The notes under the pieces: model-generated
What the model was told of the DNA's origin: nothing
The model's input: the letters and a program-made list of their open reading frames with translations, nothing else
Database searches by the model: none
Shown here: positions 1-8,742 of the stretch, piece by piece
How the letters are laid out: every line of letters begins with the position of its first letter
Position numbering within the stretch: position 1 is the first letter of the stretch
Source: Paracidovorax konjaci
GTDB taxonomy: Bacteria; Pseudomonadota; Gammaproteobacteria; Burkholderiales; Burkholderiaceae_C
Length of the DNA: 64,000 nt
Assembly: GCF_900112675.1 (NCBI RefSeq)
Contig: NZ_FOMQ01000002.1
Location: 310,001-374,000, forward strand
Direction of reading: 5' to 3'
Position numbers and translations under genes: made by a program

Positions 1-549
1 CTCGCGCGCATGGCCGCTTCGGCCGCGCATTTCGGCTTCGGCTGGGATGCGGCGCGCGTGCAGGATTGCCTGGACGCGCTGGCGCGCCGGCACCCGGAGG
101 GCCTCTGGCGCACGCGCCTGCTGCTGGACGCCGCGGGCGCGCCGCGCGCCGAGGCGCTCGCCTGCGCAGCGGTCCCCACCCCGGTGCGCCTGCGGCTGGC
201 CGACCGCGCCTTCGAAGCCGCCCACGGCGAATTCGTGCGCCACAAGACCACGCGCCGTGCGCACTACGCGGCCTTCGCGCCCACGGTGCCCGGCGTGTTC
301 GATACGGTGCTCTGGAACGAGGCCGGCGAGGTCACCGAGGGCACCTTCGGCAACCTGGCCGCGTTGCGCGACGGGAAGTGGACCACGCCGCCGCTCGCCT
401 GCGGCCTGCTGCCCGGCGTGGGCCGCGCGGTGGCCCTGCGCGAAGGGCGCATCGCCGAGGCCGTGCTGCGGGTGGAAGACCTGCCGCGCGTGCAGGGCTG
501 GGCGTTCCTCAACAGCCTGCGGGGCTGGCTGCCGGCCACGCTGGACTGA
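1..549 (+). CDS. PabB/PabC-type aminodeoxychorismate enzyme, C-terminal part (5' end outside window)
   Basis: This is the C-terminal class-IV PLP aminotransferase portion of a para-aminobenzoate synthesis protein, which converts aminodeoxychorismate towards PABA for folate. The frame is open from base 1 (L-A-R-M-A-A-S-A) and ends with TGA at 547-549. The opening segment resembles the join found in fused PabB-PabC proteins, where the lyase domain follows a chorismate-binding domain. A typical class-IV segment, N-E-A-G-E-V-T-E-G-T-F-G-N, is visible around residue 105, followed by a G-L-L-P-G-V-G-R motif. The start lies outside the window, so the PabB half is inferred. It converges on the leftward cofactor block. 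Confidence 0.78.
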   Translation, partial: LARMAASAAHFGFGWDAARVQDCLDALARRHPEGLWRTRLLLDAAGAPRAEALACAAVPTPVRLRLADRAFEAAHGEFVRHKTTRRAHYAAFAPTVPGVFDTVLWNEAGEVTEGTFGNLAALRDGKWTTPPLACGLLPGVGRAVALREGRIAEAVLRVEDLPRVQGWAFLNSLRGWLPATLD

Positions 550-632
550 CGGCACGGCCCCGCCGGGGAGCGCGCGGGCCGTCCCTGCTGCCCGTCACCG
601 CGCGTTGCCGCGCCGCGGGGATCAAGCGTGCT

Positions 633-992
633 TCAGAGCTTTTCTTTCACGTACGAGCCGCGGTCCATGTCCACGATCTCCACGCTGAGCTGCACCGCCA
701 GGCCTTCGGGCCTGGGCGTGTGCGCGCGCAGCACGGCACCCACGCGGCCGGCGAGGTCCTGCTTGGCTTCGGGCGAGCGGCCCGAGAGCAGGCGCAACTG
801 CGCATGCACGAAGGCGCGGCCTTCGGGCTGCGTGCCGATGGCGAAGCGGTCGGTGGTGATGTAGCGGCTCTTGAGGTCGGACTCGGCCAGGATCTCGGGG
901 CTGGCGGTGAGCGAGGCATTGACGGCTTCGAGGATCCGGGCTTCCGGGAAGGGGCGCAGGTTGTCGGTGTATTCGATGACGAGGTGGGGCAT
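633..992 (-). CDS. 5-carboxymethyl-2-hydroxymuconate delta-isomerase
   Basis: A 119-residue protein of the tautomerase-superfamily CHM isomerase family, which isomerises 5-carboxymethyl-2-hydroxymuconate in homoprotocatechuate breakdown. The proline that serves as catalytic base is residue 2 (M-P-H-L-V-I-E-Y), as expected after Met removal, and the whole length matches the family. The start ATG at 992 is preceded by a GGAGA Shine-Dalgarno. A longer frame runs upstream but would bury Pro2, so it is rejected. It is last in the leftward block, about 86 bases behind the QueD-like gene. No other homoprotocatechuate genes are visible nearby, so the physiological substrate here is uncertain. Confidence 0.85.
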   Translation of the reverse strand: MPHLVIEYTDNLRPFPEARILEAVNASLTASPEILAESDLKSRYITTDRFAIGTQPEGRAFVHAQLRLLSGRSPEAKQDLAGRVGAVLRAHTPRPEGLAVQLSVEIVDMDRGSYVKEKL

Positions 993-1078
993 GGCGTCTC
1001 CGTGGATGGGCGGGTGGATGGTGGTCTGACAGAAAAAAGCGGTGTGCCGTGCAGGCCGGCGCGGGCCACGGGGCGGCG

Positions 1079-1456
1079 TCAGCCGCGCGGCCGGGCCAGG
1101 TCCAGCACGCAGCCGTCGCCGACGGCTTCGCGCCACACGCGCACGCGGCTGGGCGGCGGGTCGAGGTCGGAGAGCGCGTCGGCGATGAACACGCACAGGT
1201 TCTCCAGCGTGGCGGGGCCCAGGCCAGGCACCTCGTCCAGGAGGTGGTGGTCGAGCCGTTCGCGCAGCTGCGTGCAGCGCGCCCGCAGGTGGCCCAGGTC
1301 GATCACCATGCCGGTGGCGGGATGGCGCGGGCCGGTGACGGAGATCTCGGCGTGGTAGGTGTGGCCGTGGATGCGGCGGCTGCCCTCGGCCTCGATCTCG
1401 CGCTGCAGCGTGTGCGCGGCATCGAAGAAGAAGCGTTGGTGGACGGTGAACAACAT
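1079..1456 (-). CDS. 6-pyruvoyl-tetrahydropterin synthase/QueD family protein, catalytic Cys replaced
   Basis: A 125-residue PTPS-fold protein; QueD makes 6-carboxytetrahydropterin in the queuosine/7-deazaguanine pathway. Zinc ligands H15, H30 and H32 (H-G-H) are present, and the D-H-H segment near residue 69 supplies the Asp/His of the usual triad. The position normally held by the catalytic cysteine, four residues before H-G-H, is Ser26, so the canonical C-x-x-x-H-G-H is S-x-x-x-H-G-H. It lies 28 bases behind queE, the next pathway enzyme, which supports a QueD role. No Shine-Dalgarno is visible; a run of nine T on the coding strand precedes the start. Confidence 0.82.
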   Translation of the reverse strand: MLFTVHQRFFFDAAHTLQREIEAEGSRRIHGHTYHAEISVTGPRHPATGMVIDLGHLRARCTQLRERLDHHLLDEVPGLGPATLENLCVFIADALSDLDPPPSRVRVWREAVGDGCVLDLARPRG

Positions 1457-1484
1457 GGTCGAAAAAAAAAGGGGGCGGGCCGGC

Positions 1485-2123
1485 TCAGCGGATGCCGGTG
1501 AGTTTGTGGGTCTGCAGGCTCAGGCGCCAGGCGGGGCGCTCCAGGCAGGCGTCGATGCAGCGGGCGGTGTGGGCGGCCTGGTCGGGCCCGTCCATGGGCT
1601 GCAGGAAGCGGTGGGTGAAGCGCGTCTGCGATTCCAGCGCGGCGAGATCGAACCCAGGCTGGGGCCACACCAGCTTGAGCTCTTGCCCCTCGCGCTGCAC
1701 CCAGGGCGCGCCGGCCTTGGGGCTGATGCAGAGCCAGTCGATGCCCGGCGGTGCGGCGATGGTGCCATTGCTCTCCACGGCGATGCGCAGGCCCCGCGCA
1801 TGCAGTGCGTCGATGAGGGGCGCGTCGAGCTGCAGCAGCGGCTCGCCGCCCGTGATGACCACGAGGCGGTGGTCGGCATCGTGCGCGGGCCACTGGGCGG
1901 CGACCACGTCGGCCAGCGCATCGGCCGTGGCGTACTTGCCGCCCAGCGTGCCGTCGGTGCCCACGAAATCGGTGTCGCAGAAGCGGCAGACGGCGCTGCT
2001 GCGGTCTTCCTCGCGGCCGCTCCAGAGGTTGCAGCCCGCGAAGCGGCAGAACACGGCGGGCGTGCCGGCCTGGCCGCCCTCGCCCTGCAGGGTGTAGAAG
2101 ATTTCCTTGACGCTGTAGGTCAT
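1485..2123 (-). CDS. queE: 7-carboxy-7-deazaguanine synthase (radical SAM)
   Basis: QueE, 212 residues, converts 6-carboxytetrahydropterin to 7-carboxy-7-deazaguanine in queuosine biosynthesis. It carries the QueE-specific widened radical-SAM cluster motif C31-X14-C46-X2-C49, followed by F-C-D-T-D-F and a G-G-E-P SAM-binding motif, with E-S-N-G-T further on. The start ATG at 2123 overlaps the bioF stop by four bases (ATGA), so the gene is translationally coupled to the biotin genes although the pathways differ. The QueD-like gene follows. Confidence 0.93.
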   Translation of the reverse strand: MTYSVKEIFYTLQGEGGQAGTPAVFCRFAGCNLWSGREEDRSSAVCRFCDTDFVGTDGTLGGKYATADALADVVAAQWPAHDADHRLVVITGGEPLLQLDAPLIDALHARGLRIAVESNGTIAAPPGIDWLCISPKAGAPWVQREGQELKLVWPQPGFDLAALESQTRFTHRFLQPMDGPDQAAHTARCIDACLERPAWRLSLQTHKLTGIR

Positions 2124-3361
2124 GCGGCGGCCTCCTGCGCCATGTCGGCGGTCTGGGTCTGTGCGAGTTCGGCCAGCGCGTCCAGGAGCCGCGCCACGTC
2201 CGCCTCGGTGTGGGCGGCCGAGAGCGCGATGCGCAGGCGCGCCGTGCCCTCGGGCACCGTGGGCGGGCGGATGGCCGGCACCCAGAGGCCGCGGGCGCGC
2301 AGGAATTCCATCGCGGCCAGCGCCTCGCCGTTGGCGCCGATGACGAGCGCCTGCACGGCCGTGCGCGAATCGCCCAGTTGCCAGCGCGTGCCGCGCAGCA
2401 CCGGCGCGAGGCCGCTGCGCAACTGCGCGATACGGGCCTGCAGGTGGGCGCGCAGCGCGTCGCCGCGTTCGATCAATCCCAGGCTGGCCTGCAGCGAACG
2501 CGCCAGCAGCGCCGGTGCGGCGGTGGCGAAGATGTAGCTGCGCGTCTTCTGCAGCAGCCATTCGACGAGCACGTCGCTGCCCGCCACGAAGGCGCCGGCC
2601 GCGCCCGCGGCCTTGCCCAGCGTGGCCATGTAGAGCACGCGGGGCGAGGCGTGCGCGCCGGTGAGGCCCGCTTCGGCCAGGCTGCCCCGGCCCTGCGGGC
2701 CGAGCACGCCGAAGCCATGCGCGTCGTCGAGCAGCAGCAGGGCGTCGTAGCGCTCGCACAGGGCATGCAGCGCGGCGATGTCGGCCACGTCGCCGTCCAT
2801 GCTGAACACCGCGTCGGTGATCACGAGCTTGGCGCGCGCCGGGCTGGCCGCGAGCTGGCTCTCCAGCTCCGCGAGGTCGGCGTGCGCATACCGGTGGATG
2901 GAGGCCCGCGACAGGCGCGCGCCGTCGATCAGGCAGGCGTGGTTGAGCGCGTCCGAGAAGATGGCGTCGCCCGCGCCCACCAGGGCCGGAACGATGCCGA
3001 TGTTGGTGGCGTAGCCCGCATAGAAGTAGAGCGCGCGCGGCAACTGCACGAAGCGCGCGAGGTCGGCTTCCAGCGCGGCATTGGCCGTGCTGTGGCCGCT
3101 CACGAGCGGCGAGCCGCCCGAGCCCACGCCGAATTCCCGCGCGCCCGCGCAGGCGGCCTCGGCGATGGCCGGGTGGGCGGCCAGGCCCAGGTAGTCGTTG
3201 CTGCAGAAGGCCAGCATGGTCTGTCCGTCCACGTCCAGGTGCGCACCCTGCAGCGGGCGCACGGCACGGCGGCGGCGGCGCAGGTGGGCGGCGTCGAGCG
3301 CCGCGATGCGGGCGGGCAGCGCGTCGAGCCAGGACGGTGCGGGGGCGGTGGTGGTCGTCAT
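2120..3361 (-). CDS. bioF: 8-amino-7-oxononanoate synthase
   Basis: BioF, 413 residues, is the PLP enzyme that condenses pimeloyl-ACP/CoA with alanine to 8-amino-7-oxononanoate. Family marks are F-C-S-N-D-Y-L-G-L near residue 53, the G-S-G-G-S-P-L-V-S-G-H segment, the D-D-A-H-G-F-G Asp/His pair, and the T-L-G-K-A PLP-lysine region. Start ATG at 3361 overlaps the bioD stop (ATGA) and its own stop overlaps the queE start, so it is the middle of a strictly coupled leftward run. Confidence 0.95.
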   Translation of the reverse strand: MTTTTAPAPSWLDALPARIAALDAAHLRRRRRAVRPLQGAHLDVDGQTMLAFCSNDYLGLAAHPAIAEAACAGAREFGVGSGGSPLVSGHSTANAALEADLARFVQLPRALYFYAGYATNIGIVPALVGAGDAIFSDALNHACLIDGARLSRASIHRYAHADLAELESQLAASPARAKLVITDAVFSMDGDVADIAALHALCERYDALLLLDDAHGFGVLGPQGRGSLAEAGLTGAHASPRVLYMATLGKAAGAAGAFVAGSDVLVEWLLQKTRSYIFATAAPALLARSLQASLGLIERGDALRAHLQARIAQLRSGLAPVLRGTRWQLGDSRTAVQALVIGANGEALAAMEFLRARGLWVPAIRPPTVPEGTARLRIALSAAHTEADVARLLDALAELAQTQTADMAQEAAA

Positions 3362-4047
3362 GCGGAAGAAAGGGTCCAGGAAGCGGGCAGCGCGAAGTGC
3401 GCGGCGCGCGGGTCGGGCACGCGCTGGTGCGGGATGTCCGCGAGCAGGGGGGCGTCCAGGCGCTGGCGCAGCCAGTCGATATTGTCCTCCGTAGCCTGCA
3501 TGGCGGGGTCGATGCGGCTCGCGATCCAGCCCGCCAGGGGCAGCCCGCGCGCGCGGATGGCCTCGGCCGTGAGCGCCGCATGGCTGAGGCAACCCAGCCG
3601 CAGGCCCACGACCAGCACCACCGGCAGGCCCAATGCCTGGGCCAGGTCGGCGCCGGTCGCCGTATCCGACAGCGGCACGTGGAAGCCGCCCGCGCCCTCG
3701 ACCACCACGGCATCGGCCAGGCCGGCAAGCGCGCGGTAGGCGCGCACGATGGCGCCGGTGTCGATGGCCGTGCCGGCGCGCCGCGCGGCGATGTGGGGCG
3801 AGAGCGGGTCGGGCAGCAGCACGGGGTTGTCCAGCGCGGGCGGCACTTCGAGCGTGGAAGCGGCCCGCAGCGCGAGCACGTCCTCGTTGGCGAGCGCGCC
3901 GCCGGGGCCGATGGGTTCCGCGCCCGCGGCGATGGCCTTCATGCCCACCACGCGCGCATGGTGCCGCGCGAGCGCATGCAGCAGGCCCGCGCTCGCCAGC
4001 GTCTTGCCCACGCCGGTGTCCGTGCCGGTGACGAAGCAGCCGATCAT
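3358..4047 (-). CDS. bioD: dethiobiotin synthetase
   Basis: BioD, 229 residues, closes the ureido ring of dethiobiotin with ATP and CO2. The P-loop G-T-D-T-G-V-G-K-T is at residues 8-16 and a V-E-G-A-G-G segment follows in mid-protein, both diagnostic. Start ATG at 4047 overlaps the bioA stop by four bases and the stop overlaps the bioF start by four bases. Confidence 0.95.
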   Translation of the reverse strand: MIGCFVTGTDTGVGKTLASAGLLHALARHHARVVGMKAIAAGAEPIGPGGALANEDVLALRAASTLEVPPALDNPVLLPDPLSPHIAARRAGTAIDTGAIVRAYRALAGLADAVVVEGAGGFHVPLSDTATGADLAQALGLPVVLVVGLRLGCLSHAALTAEAIRARGLPLAGWIASRIDPAMQATEDNIDWLRQRLDAPLLADIPHQRVPDPRAAHFALPASWTLSSA

Positions 4048-5408
4048 GGGAGGCTCCTCTCGGGGATGTCTTGCGCGCCGGGTGTTTCCTCGGCGAGCGT
4101 GGCGTCCAGCGCCGCGAGGGCCTCGCGGCCCAGGTGCGCGATGGCGCCATCGTCCAGCACGTAGGGCGGCATGGCGTAGAGCGTGCGGCCGATGGGGCGC
4201 AGCAGCAGGCCGCGCGCCATGGCGTGGCGGTGGTAGCGGCGCGCGAAGTCCGGGGCCGAGCCTTCCACGTCCCAGGCCCAGACCATGCCGAGGTGGCGCG
4301 CATGGCGCACGCGCGGGTGCGCCGTGAGCGGCGCGAAGGCCGCATGGAAGAGCGGCGCGCGCTGCGCGTTGCGTGCCAGCGCGCCGGTCTGCTCGAACAG
4401 CTCCAGCGTGGCCAGCGCCGCGCGGCAGGCCAGCGGATTGCCGGTGTAGGAGTGCGAATGCAGGAAGCCGCGCGCCACGTCGTCGTCGTAGAACGCGGCG
4501 TAGACCGCGTCGGTGGTGAGCACGGCCGACAGCGGCAGCGTGCCGCCCGTGAGCCCCTTCGAGAGGCAGATGAAATCGGGGCGGATGCCCGCCTGCTGGT
4601 GCGCGAACATCGTGCCGGTGCGGCCGAAGCCGGTGGCGATCTCGTCCACGACCAGGTGCACCCCGTAGCGGTCGCACAGTGCGCGGGCCTGCCGCAGGTA
4701 GCCCGGGCCGTGCATCGCCATGCCGCTCGCGCACTGCACCAGCGGCTCCAGGATCAGCGCGGCGGTGGTGGCGTGGTGTTCGGCGAGCCAGGTCTCCAGC
4801 GCTGCGGCGGCGCGCCCTTCCACGGCCGCTGCGTCCTCGCCCGGCAGCGTGCCGCGCGCATCGGGGCTGGGCACGGTGGCGCCCAGGCGCACGAGCGGCG
4901 CATACGCCTCGCGGAAGAGGCCGATGTCGGTCACGGCCAGGGCTCCCACAGTTTCGCCGTGGTAGCCCCCGGCCAGGCCCACGAAGCGGCATTTCTCGGG
5001 CCGGCCCTGGTTGCGCCAGTAATGGGCGCTCATCTTGAGCGCGATCTCCGTGGCGGCCGCGCCGTCGCTGCCATAGAAGGCATGCCCCAGCCCGGTGAGC
5101 GCCGCGAGCCGCTCCGACAGCTCCACCACCGGCGCGTGCGTGAAGCCCGCGAGCATGACGTGGTCGAGCCGCGCGATCTGGTCGGTGAGCGCCGCGCGGA
5201 TGTGCGGGTGGCCATGGCCGAAAAGATTCACCCACCACGAGCTGATGCCGTCCAGGTATCGGCGGCCGTCGGTGCCGTGCAGCCAGGGGCCTTCGGCGCG
5301 GGCGATGGCCACCGGCGGCTCGGCCTCGTGGCGCTTCATCTGCGTGCAGGGGTGCCAGACGCTGGCAAGGCTGCGGGCGGCAAGGGGGTCGGGCATCGGC
5401 GCGTTCAC
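4044..5408 (-). CDS. bioA: adenosylmethionine-8-amino-7-oxononanoate aminotransferase
   Basis: BioA, about 454 residues, transfers the amino group of S-adenosylmethionine to 8-amino-7-oxononanoate to give 7,8-diaminononanoate. The N-terminal W-H-P-C-T-Q-M, the I-S-S-W-W-V-N segment, D-E-I-A-T-G-F-G-R-T-G and the PLP-lysine region L-S-K-G-L-T-G-G are characteristic of BioA among class-III aminotransferases. The frame can start at GTG 5408 (six bases after the panD stop) or at ATG 5396; neither has a clear Shine-Dalgarno, and the upstream start is given here. bioB is not in the window. Confidence 0.94.
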   Translation of the reverse strand: MNAPMPDPLAARSLASVWHPCTQMKRHEAEPPVAIARAEGPWLHGTDGRRYLDGISSWWVNLFGHGHPHIRAALTDQIARLDHVMLAGFTHAPVVELSERLAALTGLGHAFYGSDGAAATEIALKMSAHYWRNQGRPEKCRFVGLAGGYHGETVGALAVTDIGLFREAYAPLVRLGATVPSPDARGTLPGEDAAAVEGRAAAALETWLAEHHATTAALILEPLVQCASGMAMHGPGYLRQARALCDRYGVHLVVDEIATGFGRTGTMFAHQQAGIRPDFICLSKGLTGGTLPLSAVLTTDAVYAAFYDDDVARGFLHSHSYTGNPLACRAALATLELFEQTGALARNAQRAPLFHAAFAPLTAHPRVRHARHLGMVWAWDVEGSAPDFARRYHRHAMARGLLLRPIGRTLYAMPPYVLDDGAIAHLGREALAALDATLAEETPGAQDIPERSLP

Positions 5409-5414
5409 GGCGGC

Positions 5415-5795
5415 TCAGGCCTTCTGCGTGGGCACGTGCTCGCGCAGCGCCACCTGGCGGTTGGCGGCGTCCACGAACACCAGGCGCGGCCGGTGCGCGG
5501 CCACGTCGGCCTCGTCCACCTGGGCGAAGGCCGCGATGATGAGCAGGTCGCCCACGCTCGCGCGGCGCGCGGCCGAGCCGTTCACCGAGACGATGCCGCT
5601 GCCGCGCTCGCCCCGGATGGCGTAGGTGACGAAGCGCTCGCCATTGTTGATGTTCCAGATGTGGACCTGCTCGTTCTCCGCGATGCCGGAGGCGTCCAGC
5701 AGGTCTTCGTCGATGGCGCAGGACCCTTCGTAGTGCAGCTCGCAGTGCGTGGCGCTGGCGCGGTGGATCTTGGATTTCAGCAGGGTGCGGAACAT
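5415..5795 (-). CDS. panD: aspartate 1-decarboxylase proenzyme
   Basis: PanD, 126 residues, is the pyruvoyl enzyme that makes beta-alanine for pantothenate. The self-cleavage dipeptide Gly24-Ser25 (H-Y-E-G-S-C) sits at the same positions as in well-studied PanD proteins, and the length is standard. It lies 44 bases behind nadB and six bases ahead of bioA, so it is probably cotranscribed with both. Its neighbour nadB also consumes aspartate. panC is not visible. Confidence 0.95.
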   Translation of the reverse strand: MFRTLLKSKIHRASATHCELHYEGSCAIDEDLLDASGIAENEQVHIWNINNGERFVTYAIRGERGSGIVSVNGSAARRASVGDLLIIAAFAQVDEADVAAHRPRLVFVDAANRQVALREHVPTQKA

Positions 5796-5839
5796 GGGCG
5801 GGCAGGGCGGGGAAAGTGGGGAATCGGTCGCGGACGGGC

Positions 5840-7429
5840 TCAGCGGGCGGACGGCACGAGCAGCGTGGGCGCCGCGGGGGCGGCCATTTCGGGCCAGTCG
5901 CGGCTGTAGTGCAGTCCGCGGCTCTCGCGGCGTTGCTGGGCCGAGCGTACGATCAGCTCGGCCACCTGCACGAGGTTGCGCAGCTCCAGCAGGTCGCGGC
6001 AGACGTGGAAGTTGGCGTAGAACTCGGCGATCTCCGCCTGCAGCAGCGCGATGCGGTGCGCGGCGCGCTCCAGCCGCTTGTCGGTGCGCACGATGCCCAC
6101 GTAGTCCCACATGAAGCGGCGCAGCTCGTCCCAGTTGTGCGAGATGACCACGCGCTCGTCGGCGTCGGTCACGCGGCTGTCGTCCCATGCGGGCAGGTCC
6201 GGTGCCGGCGCCGCCGTGCCGGGCGCCGTGAGCACCGCATCGGCCGCCGCCCGCGCGAACACCATGCACTCGACCAGCGAATTGCTGGCCAGGCGGTTGG
6301 CGCCGTGCAGGCCGGTGCAGGCGGTCTCGCCGATGGCGTAGAGGCCGGCCAGGTCGGTGCGGCCGGCCAGATCGGTCAGCACGCCCCCGCAGGTGTAGTG
6401 GGCCGCGGGCACCACGGGGATGGGCTGGCGCGTGATGTCGATGCCCAGCTCCGCGCAGCGCGCGAGGATGGTCGGGAAATGCGCCTGCAGGAATTCCGGG
6501 CTCTGGTGCGAGATGTCCAGGTGCACGCAATCGAGCCCGTGGGTCTTCATCTCGAAGTCGATGGCGCGGGCCACCACGTCGCGCGGCGCGAGTTCGGCGC
6601 GGTCGTCGTGCATCGGCATGAAGCGCGTGCCGTCGGGCCGCAGCAGGCGCCCCCCCTCGCCGCGCACGGCCTCGCTGATGAGGAAGGACTTGGCCTGCGG
6701 GTGGTAGAGGCAGGTGGGATGGAACTGGATGAATTCCATGTTCTGCGCGCGGCAGCCTGCGCGCCAGGCGGCGGCGATGCCGTCGCCCGTGGCGGTGTCG
6801 GGGTTGCTGGTGTAGAGATACACCTTGCCCGCGCCGCCCGTGGCCAGCACGGTATGCGGTGCGCGGAAGGTGTGCACCGTGTCGGTCGCCTCGTCGAAGG
6901 CGTAGAGGCCCAGGCAGCGTTGCGGGCCGGGCAGGCCCAGCTTGCGGGCGGTGATCAGGTCCACCAGGGTGTGCTGCTCCAGCAGCGTGATGCCGGGGGT
7001 GGCCCGCACGCGCTCCAGCAGCGTGCGCTGCACGGCCGCGCCCGTGGCGTCGGTGGCGTGCACGATGCGCCGCGCCCCGTGCCCGCCTTCGCGCGTGAGG
7101 TGCAGGCGGCCGGCCTCTTCTTCGGAGAACGGCACGCCCAGCGTCTGCAGCCAGCGGATCGCCTGCGGCGCGCCTTCGACGACGGCGCGCGTGGCGGCCA
7201 GGTCGCACAGGCCGGCGCCGGCCACGAGGGTGTCCTGCACATGGGCATCGAACGTGTCGCCCTCGGCCAGCACCGCGGCGATCCCGCCCTGCGCCCAGCC
7301 GCTCGCGCCGTCGGCGAGGCCGCGCTTGGTGAGCACCGCCACGCGGTGCGTGGGCGCCAGGTGCAGGGCGGCCGAGAGGCCCGCGAGGCCGCTGCCGATG
7401 ATGAGGATGTCGAAATCGAAGGAGGCCAT
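5840..7429 (-). CDS. nadB: L-aspartate oxidase
   Basis: NadB, 529 residues, is the FAD enzyme that oxidises L-aspartate to iminoaspartate, the first step of de novo NAD synthesis. The Rossmann motif I-I-G-S-G-L-A-G-L is at residues 10-18, [12 protein letters not shown] follows near 42-53, and H-Y-T-C-G-G plus the [18 protein letters not shown] segment mark the fumarate-reductase/NadB fold. It is first in the leftward cofactor run. nadA and nadC are not in the window. Confidence 0.95.
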   Translation of the reverse strand: MASFDFDILIIGSGLAGLSAALHLAPTHRVAVLTKRGLADGASGWAQGGIAAVLAEGDTFDAHVQDTLVAGAGLCDLAATRAVVEGAPQAIRWLQTLGVPFSEEEAGRLHLTREGGHGARRIVHATDATGAAVQRTLLERVRATPGITLLEQHTLVDLITARKLGLPGPQRCLGLYAFDEATDTVHTFRAPHTVLATGGAGKVYLYTSNPDTATGDGIAAAWRAGCRAQNMEFIQFHPTCLYHPQAKSFLISEAVRGEGGRLLRPDGTRFMPMHDDRAELAPRDVVARAIDFEMKTHGLDCVHLDISHQSPEFLQAHFPTILARCAELGIDITRQPIPVVPAAHYTCGGVLTDLAGRTDLAGLYAIGETACTGLHGANRLASNSLVECMVFARAAADAVLTAPGTAAPAPDLPAWDDSRVTDADERVVISHNWDELRRFMWDYVGIVRTDKRLERAAHRIALLQAEIAEFYANFHVCRDLLELRNLVQVAELIVRSAQQRRESRGLHYSRDWPEMAAPAAPTLLVPSAR

Positions 7430-7481
7430 GCGTTTCGGTTCGGGGGTCTGGGAAATGCCGCGCCCGGGCGGCGGAGCGGCC

Positions 7482-8336
7482 CTACACGGGGGTGTAGGCC
7501 AGCCGCACGTAGATGGGGGCGAAGGCCTCGGCCTGTGTGATCTCGATCAGGGTTTCCTTGCCCAGTTCCAGCAGCGCGATGAAGGTCACCACGAGCACCG
7601 TGGAGCCCTTGGAGGGGTCGAACAGTTCTTCGAACTCCACGAACCGGCGGCCCTGCAGGGTCTTGAGCACGGCGCTCATGTACTCGCGCACGCTCAGTTC
7701 CTCGCGCGTGATGCGGTGGTGCTGCACGAGCTTCGCGCGCTTCATGATGTCGCGCCAGGCCTCCTGCAGCTCGGCCACGTGCACGTCGGGAAAGCGCTGC
7801 ACCAGGCTCTGCTCGATGTGGACCTGCGCCCGCAGGAAGTCCCGGCCGTACTGGGGCGCGCGCCCCAGGCCCGCGGCGGCGAGCTTGATCTGCTCGTATT
7901 CGAGCAGGCGGCGCACCAGTTCGGCACGCGGGTCTTCGGCCTCCTGGGCGCCTTCCTGCTTCTTGGGCGGCAGCAGCATGCGCGACTTGATCTCGATGAG
8001 CATGGCCGCCATGAGCAGGTACTCGGCCGCCAGCTCCAGGTTGCGGCTGCGGATCTCGTCCACGTAGCGCAGGTACTGCCGCGTCACGTCGAGCATTGGA
8101 ATGTCGAGGATGTTGAAGTTCTGCTTGCGGATCAGGTAGAGCAGCAGGTCCAGCGGGCCTTCGAAGGCTTCGAGGAACACTTCCAGCGCATCGGGCGGGA
8201 TGTAGAGGTCCTGCGGCAGCGCGAAAAGCGGCTCGCCGTAGAGCCGGGCCACGGCATCGGACACCGGCCCGGCAGGCGCGGCATCCGCTGGGGAATCACC
8301 GGCGGTCGGGGGCGCGTCCACGGCCTCGGTGCTCAT
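7482..8336 (-). CDS. scpA: segregation and condensation protein A
   Basis: ScpA, 284 residues, is the kleisin partner of SMC in chromosome condensation. After a low-complexity N-terminus of about 35 residues, the kleisin start F-E-G-P-L-D-L-L-L-Y-L-I is clear, followed by A-A-E-Y-L-L-M-A-A-M-L-I-E-I-K-S-R-M-L-L-P and a C-terminal winged-helix region ending F-A-P-I-Y. The gene reads in the same direction as nadB with a 52-base gap; scpB is not adjacent. Confidence 0.93.
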   Translation of the reverse strand: MSTEAVDAPPTAGDSPADAAPAGPVSDAVARLYGEPLFALPQDLYIPPDALEVFLEAFEGPLDLLLYLIRKQNFNILDIPMLDVTRQYLRYVDEIRSRNLELAAEYLLMAAMLIEIKSRMLLPPKKQEGAQEAEDPRAELVRRLLEYEQIKLAAAGLGRAPQYGRDFLRAQVHIEQSLVQRFPDVHVAELQEAWRDIMKRAKLVQHHRITREELSVREYMSAVLKTLQGRRFVEFEELFDPSKGSTVLVVTFIALLELGKETLIEITQAEAFAPIYVRLAYTPV

Positions 8337-8340
8337 GCGA

Positions 8341-8359
8341 TGCTGTTATTTTGGTAGCA
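8341..8359. repeat. TGCTAT...ATAGCA palindromic repeat, degenerate copy
   Basis: The sequence TGCTG-N9-TAGCA immediately upstream of scpA is a weak member of the palindromic family seen in better form at 26623, 28292, 10697 and 52307. It is followed at some distance by GCCGGCAT, recalling the GGCGGCAT tail of the better copies. Assignment to the family is tentative. Confidence 0.4.
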
Positions 8360-8407
8360 AGGTATGCAGATGTGACGCCGGCATACCGCTATTTCGGTGC
8401 CCAGGCG

Positions 8408-8611
8408 TCAGCCCTGGGTCTGGTACACGTAGGGCTTTTGCGCCACGCGGCTGTCGTCGTATTCCTGCCAGATGTCGCGGTCGACCTGCTTGTCCCACAG
8501 GAGGGCGCGGCCGGCCACCTGCTGGGCGTCGAGCTCGGGCTTCTGGGACTTGAGCTTCTCGATGAACTGGGTGGCGTCGGATTGGTAGTCGGGGCGGCGG
8601 AAGAAGGACAT
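8408..8611 (-). CDS. DUF3460 family small protein
   Basis: A 67-residue protein matching the betaproteobacterial DUF3460 family by its N-terminus (M-S-F-F-R-R-P-D-Y-Q-S-D-A-T-Q-F) and a D-x-x-W-Q-E-Y-D centre. The function of the family is unknown. It is soluble and charged, with no signal peptide or membrane segment. A TAAAAT -10-like hexamer about 30 bases upstream suggests it has its own promoter. Confidence 0.82.
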   Translation of the reverse strand: MSFFRRPDYQSDATQFIEKLKSQKPELDAQQVAGRALLWDKQVDRDIWQEYDDSRVAQKPYVYQTQG

Positions 8612-8641
8612 GGTCGTGGTTGGGCTCGGAAACAGTCTGAG

Positions 8642-8647
8642 ATTTTA
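8642..8647 (-). promoter_or_regulatory. candidate -10 element for the DUF3460 gene
   Basis: On the minus strand the hexamer TAAAAT lies 30 bases before the DUF3460 start, in an otherwise GC-rich stretch. No convincing -35 was found at the right distance. Confidence 0.35.
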
Positions 8648-8742
8648 CCGGCGCCCGGTCGCGCTACATTGCGGCTCCCGCGCGACGCGCGGCCTGGCCC
8701 TTTCTCCCACCCTGCGCCGAGTGCGCTTTTCCCGTTTCCCCG

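Noticed and set aside
1455-1463. Run of nine A between queE and queD as a terminator or slippery site
   Set aside because: No stem precedes it on either strand and it lies outside coding sequence.
4071-5909. 612-codon frame opposite bioA/panD
   Set aside because: A shadow of well-recognised genes on the other strand; composition is His/Arg/Gly-rich with no domain.
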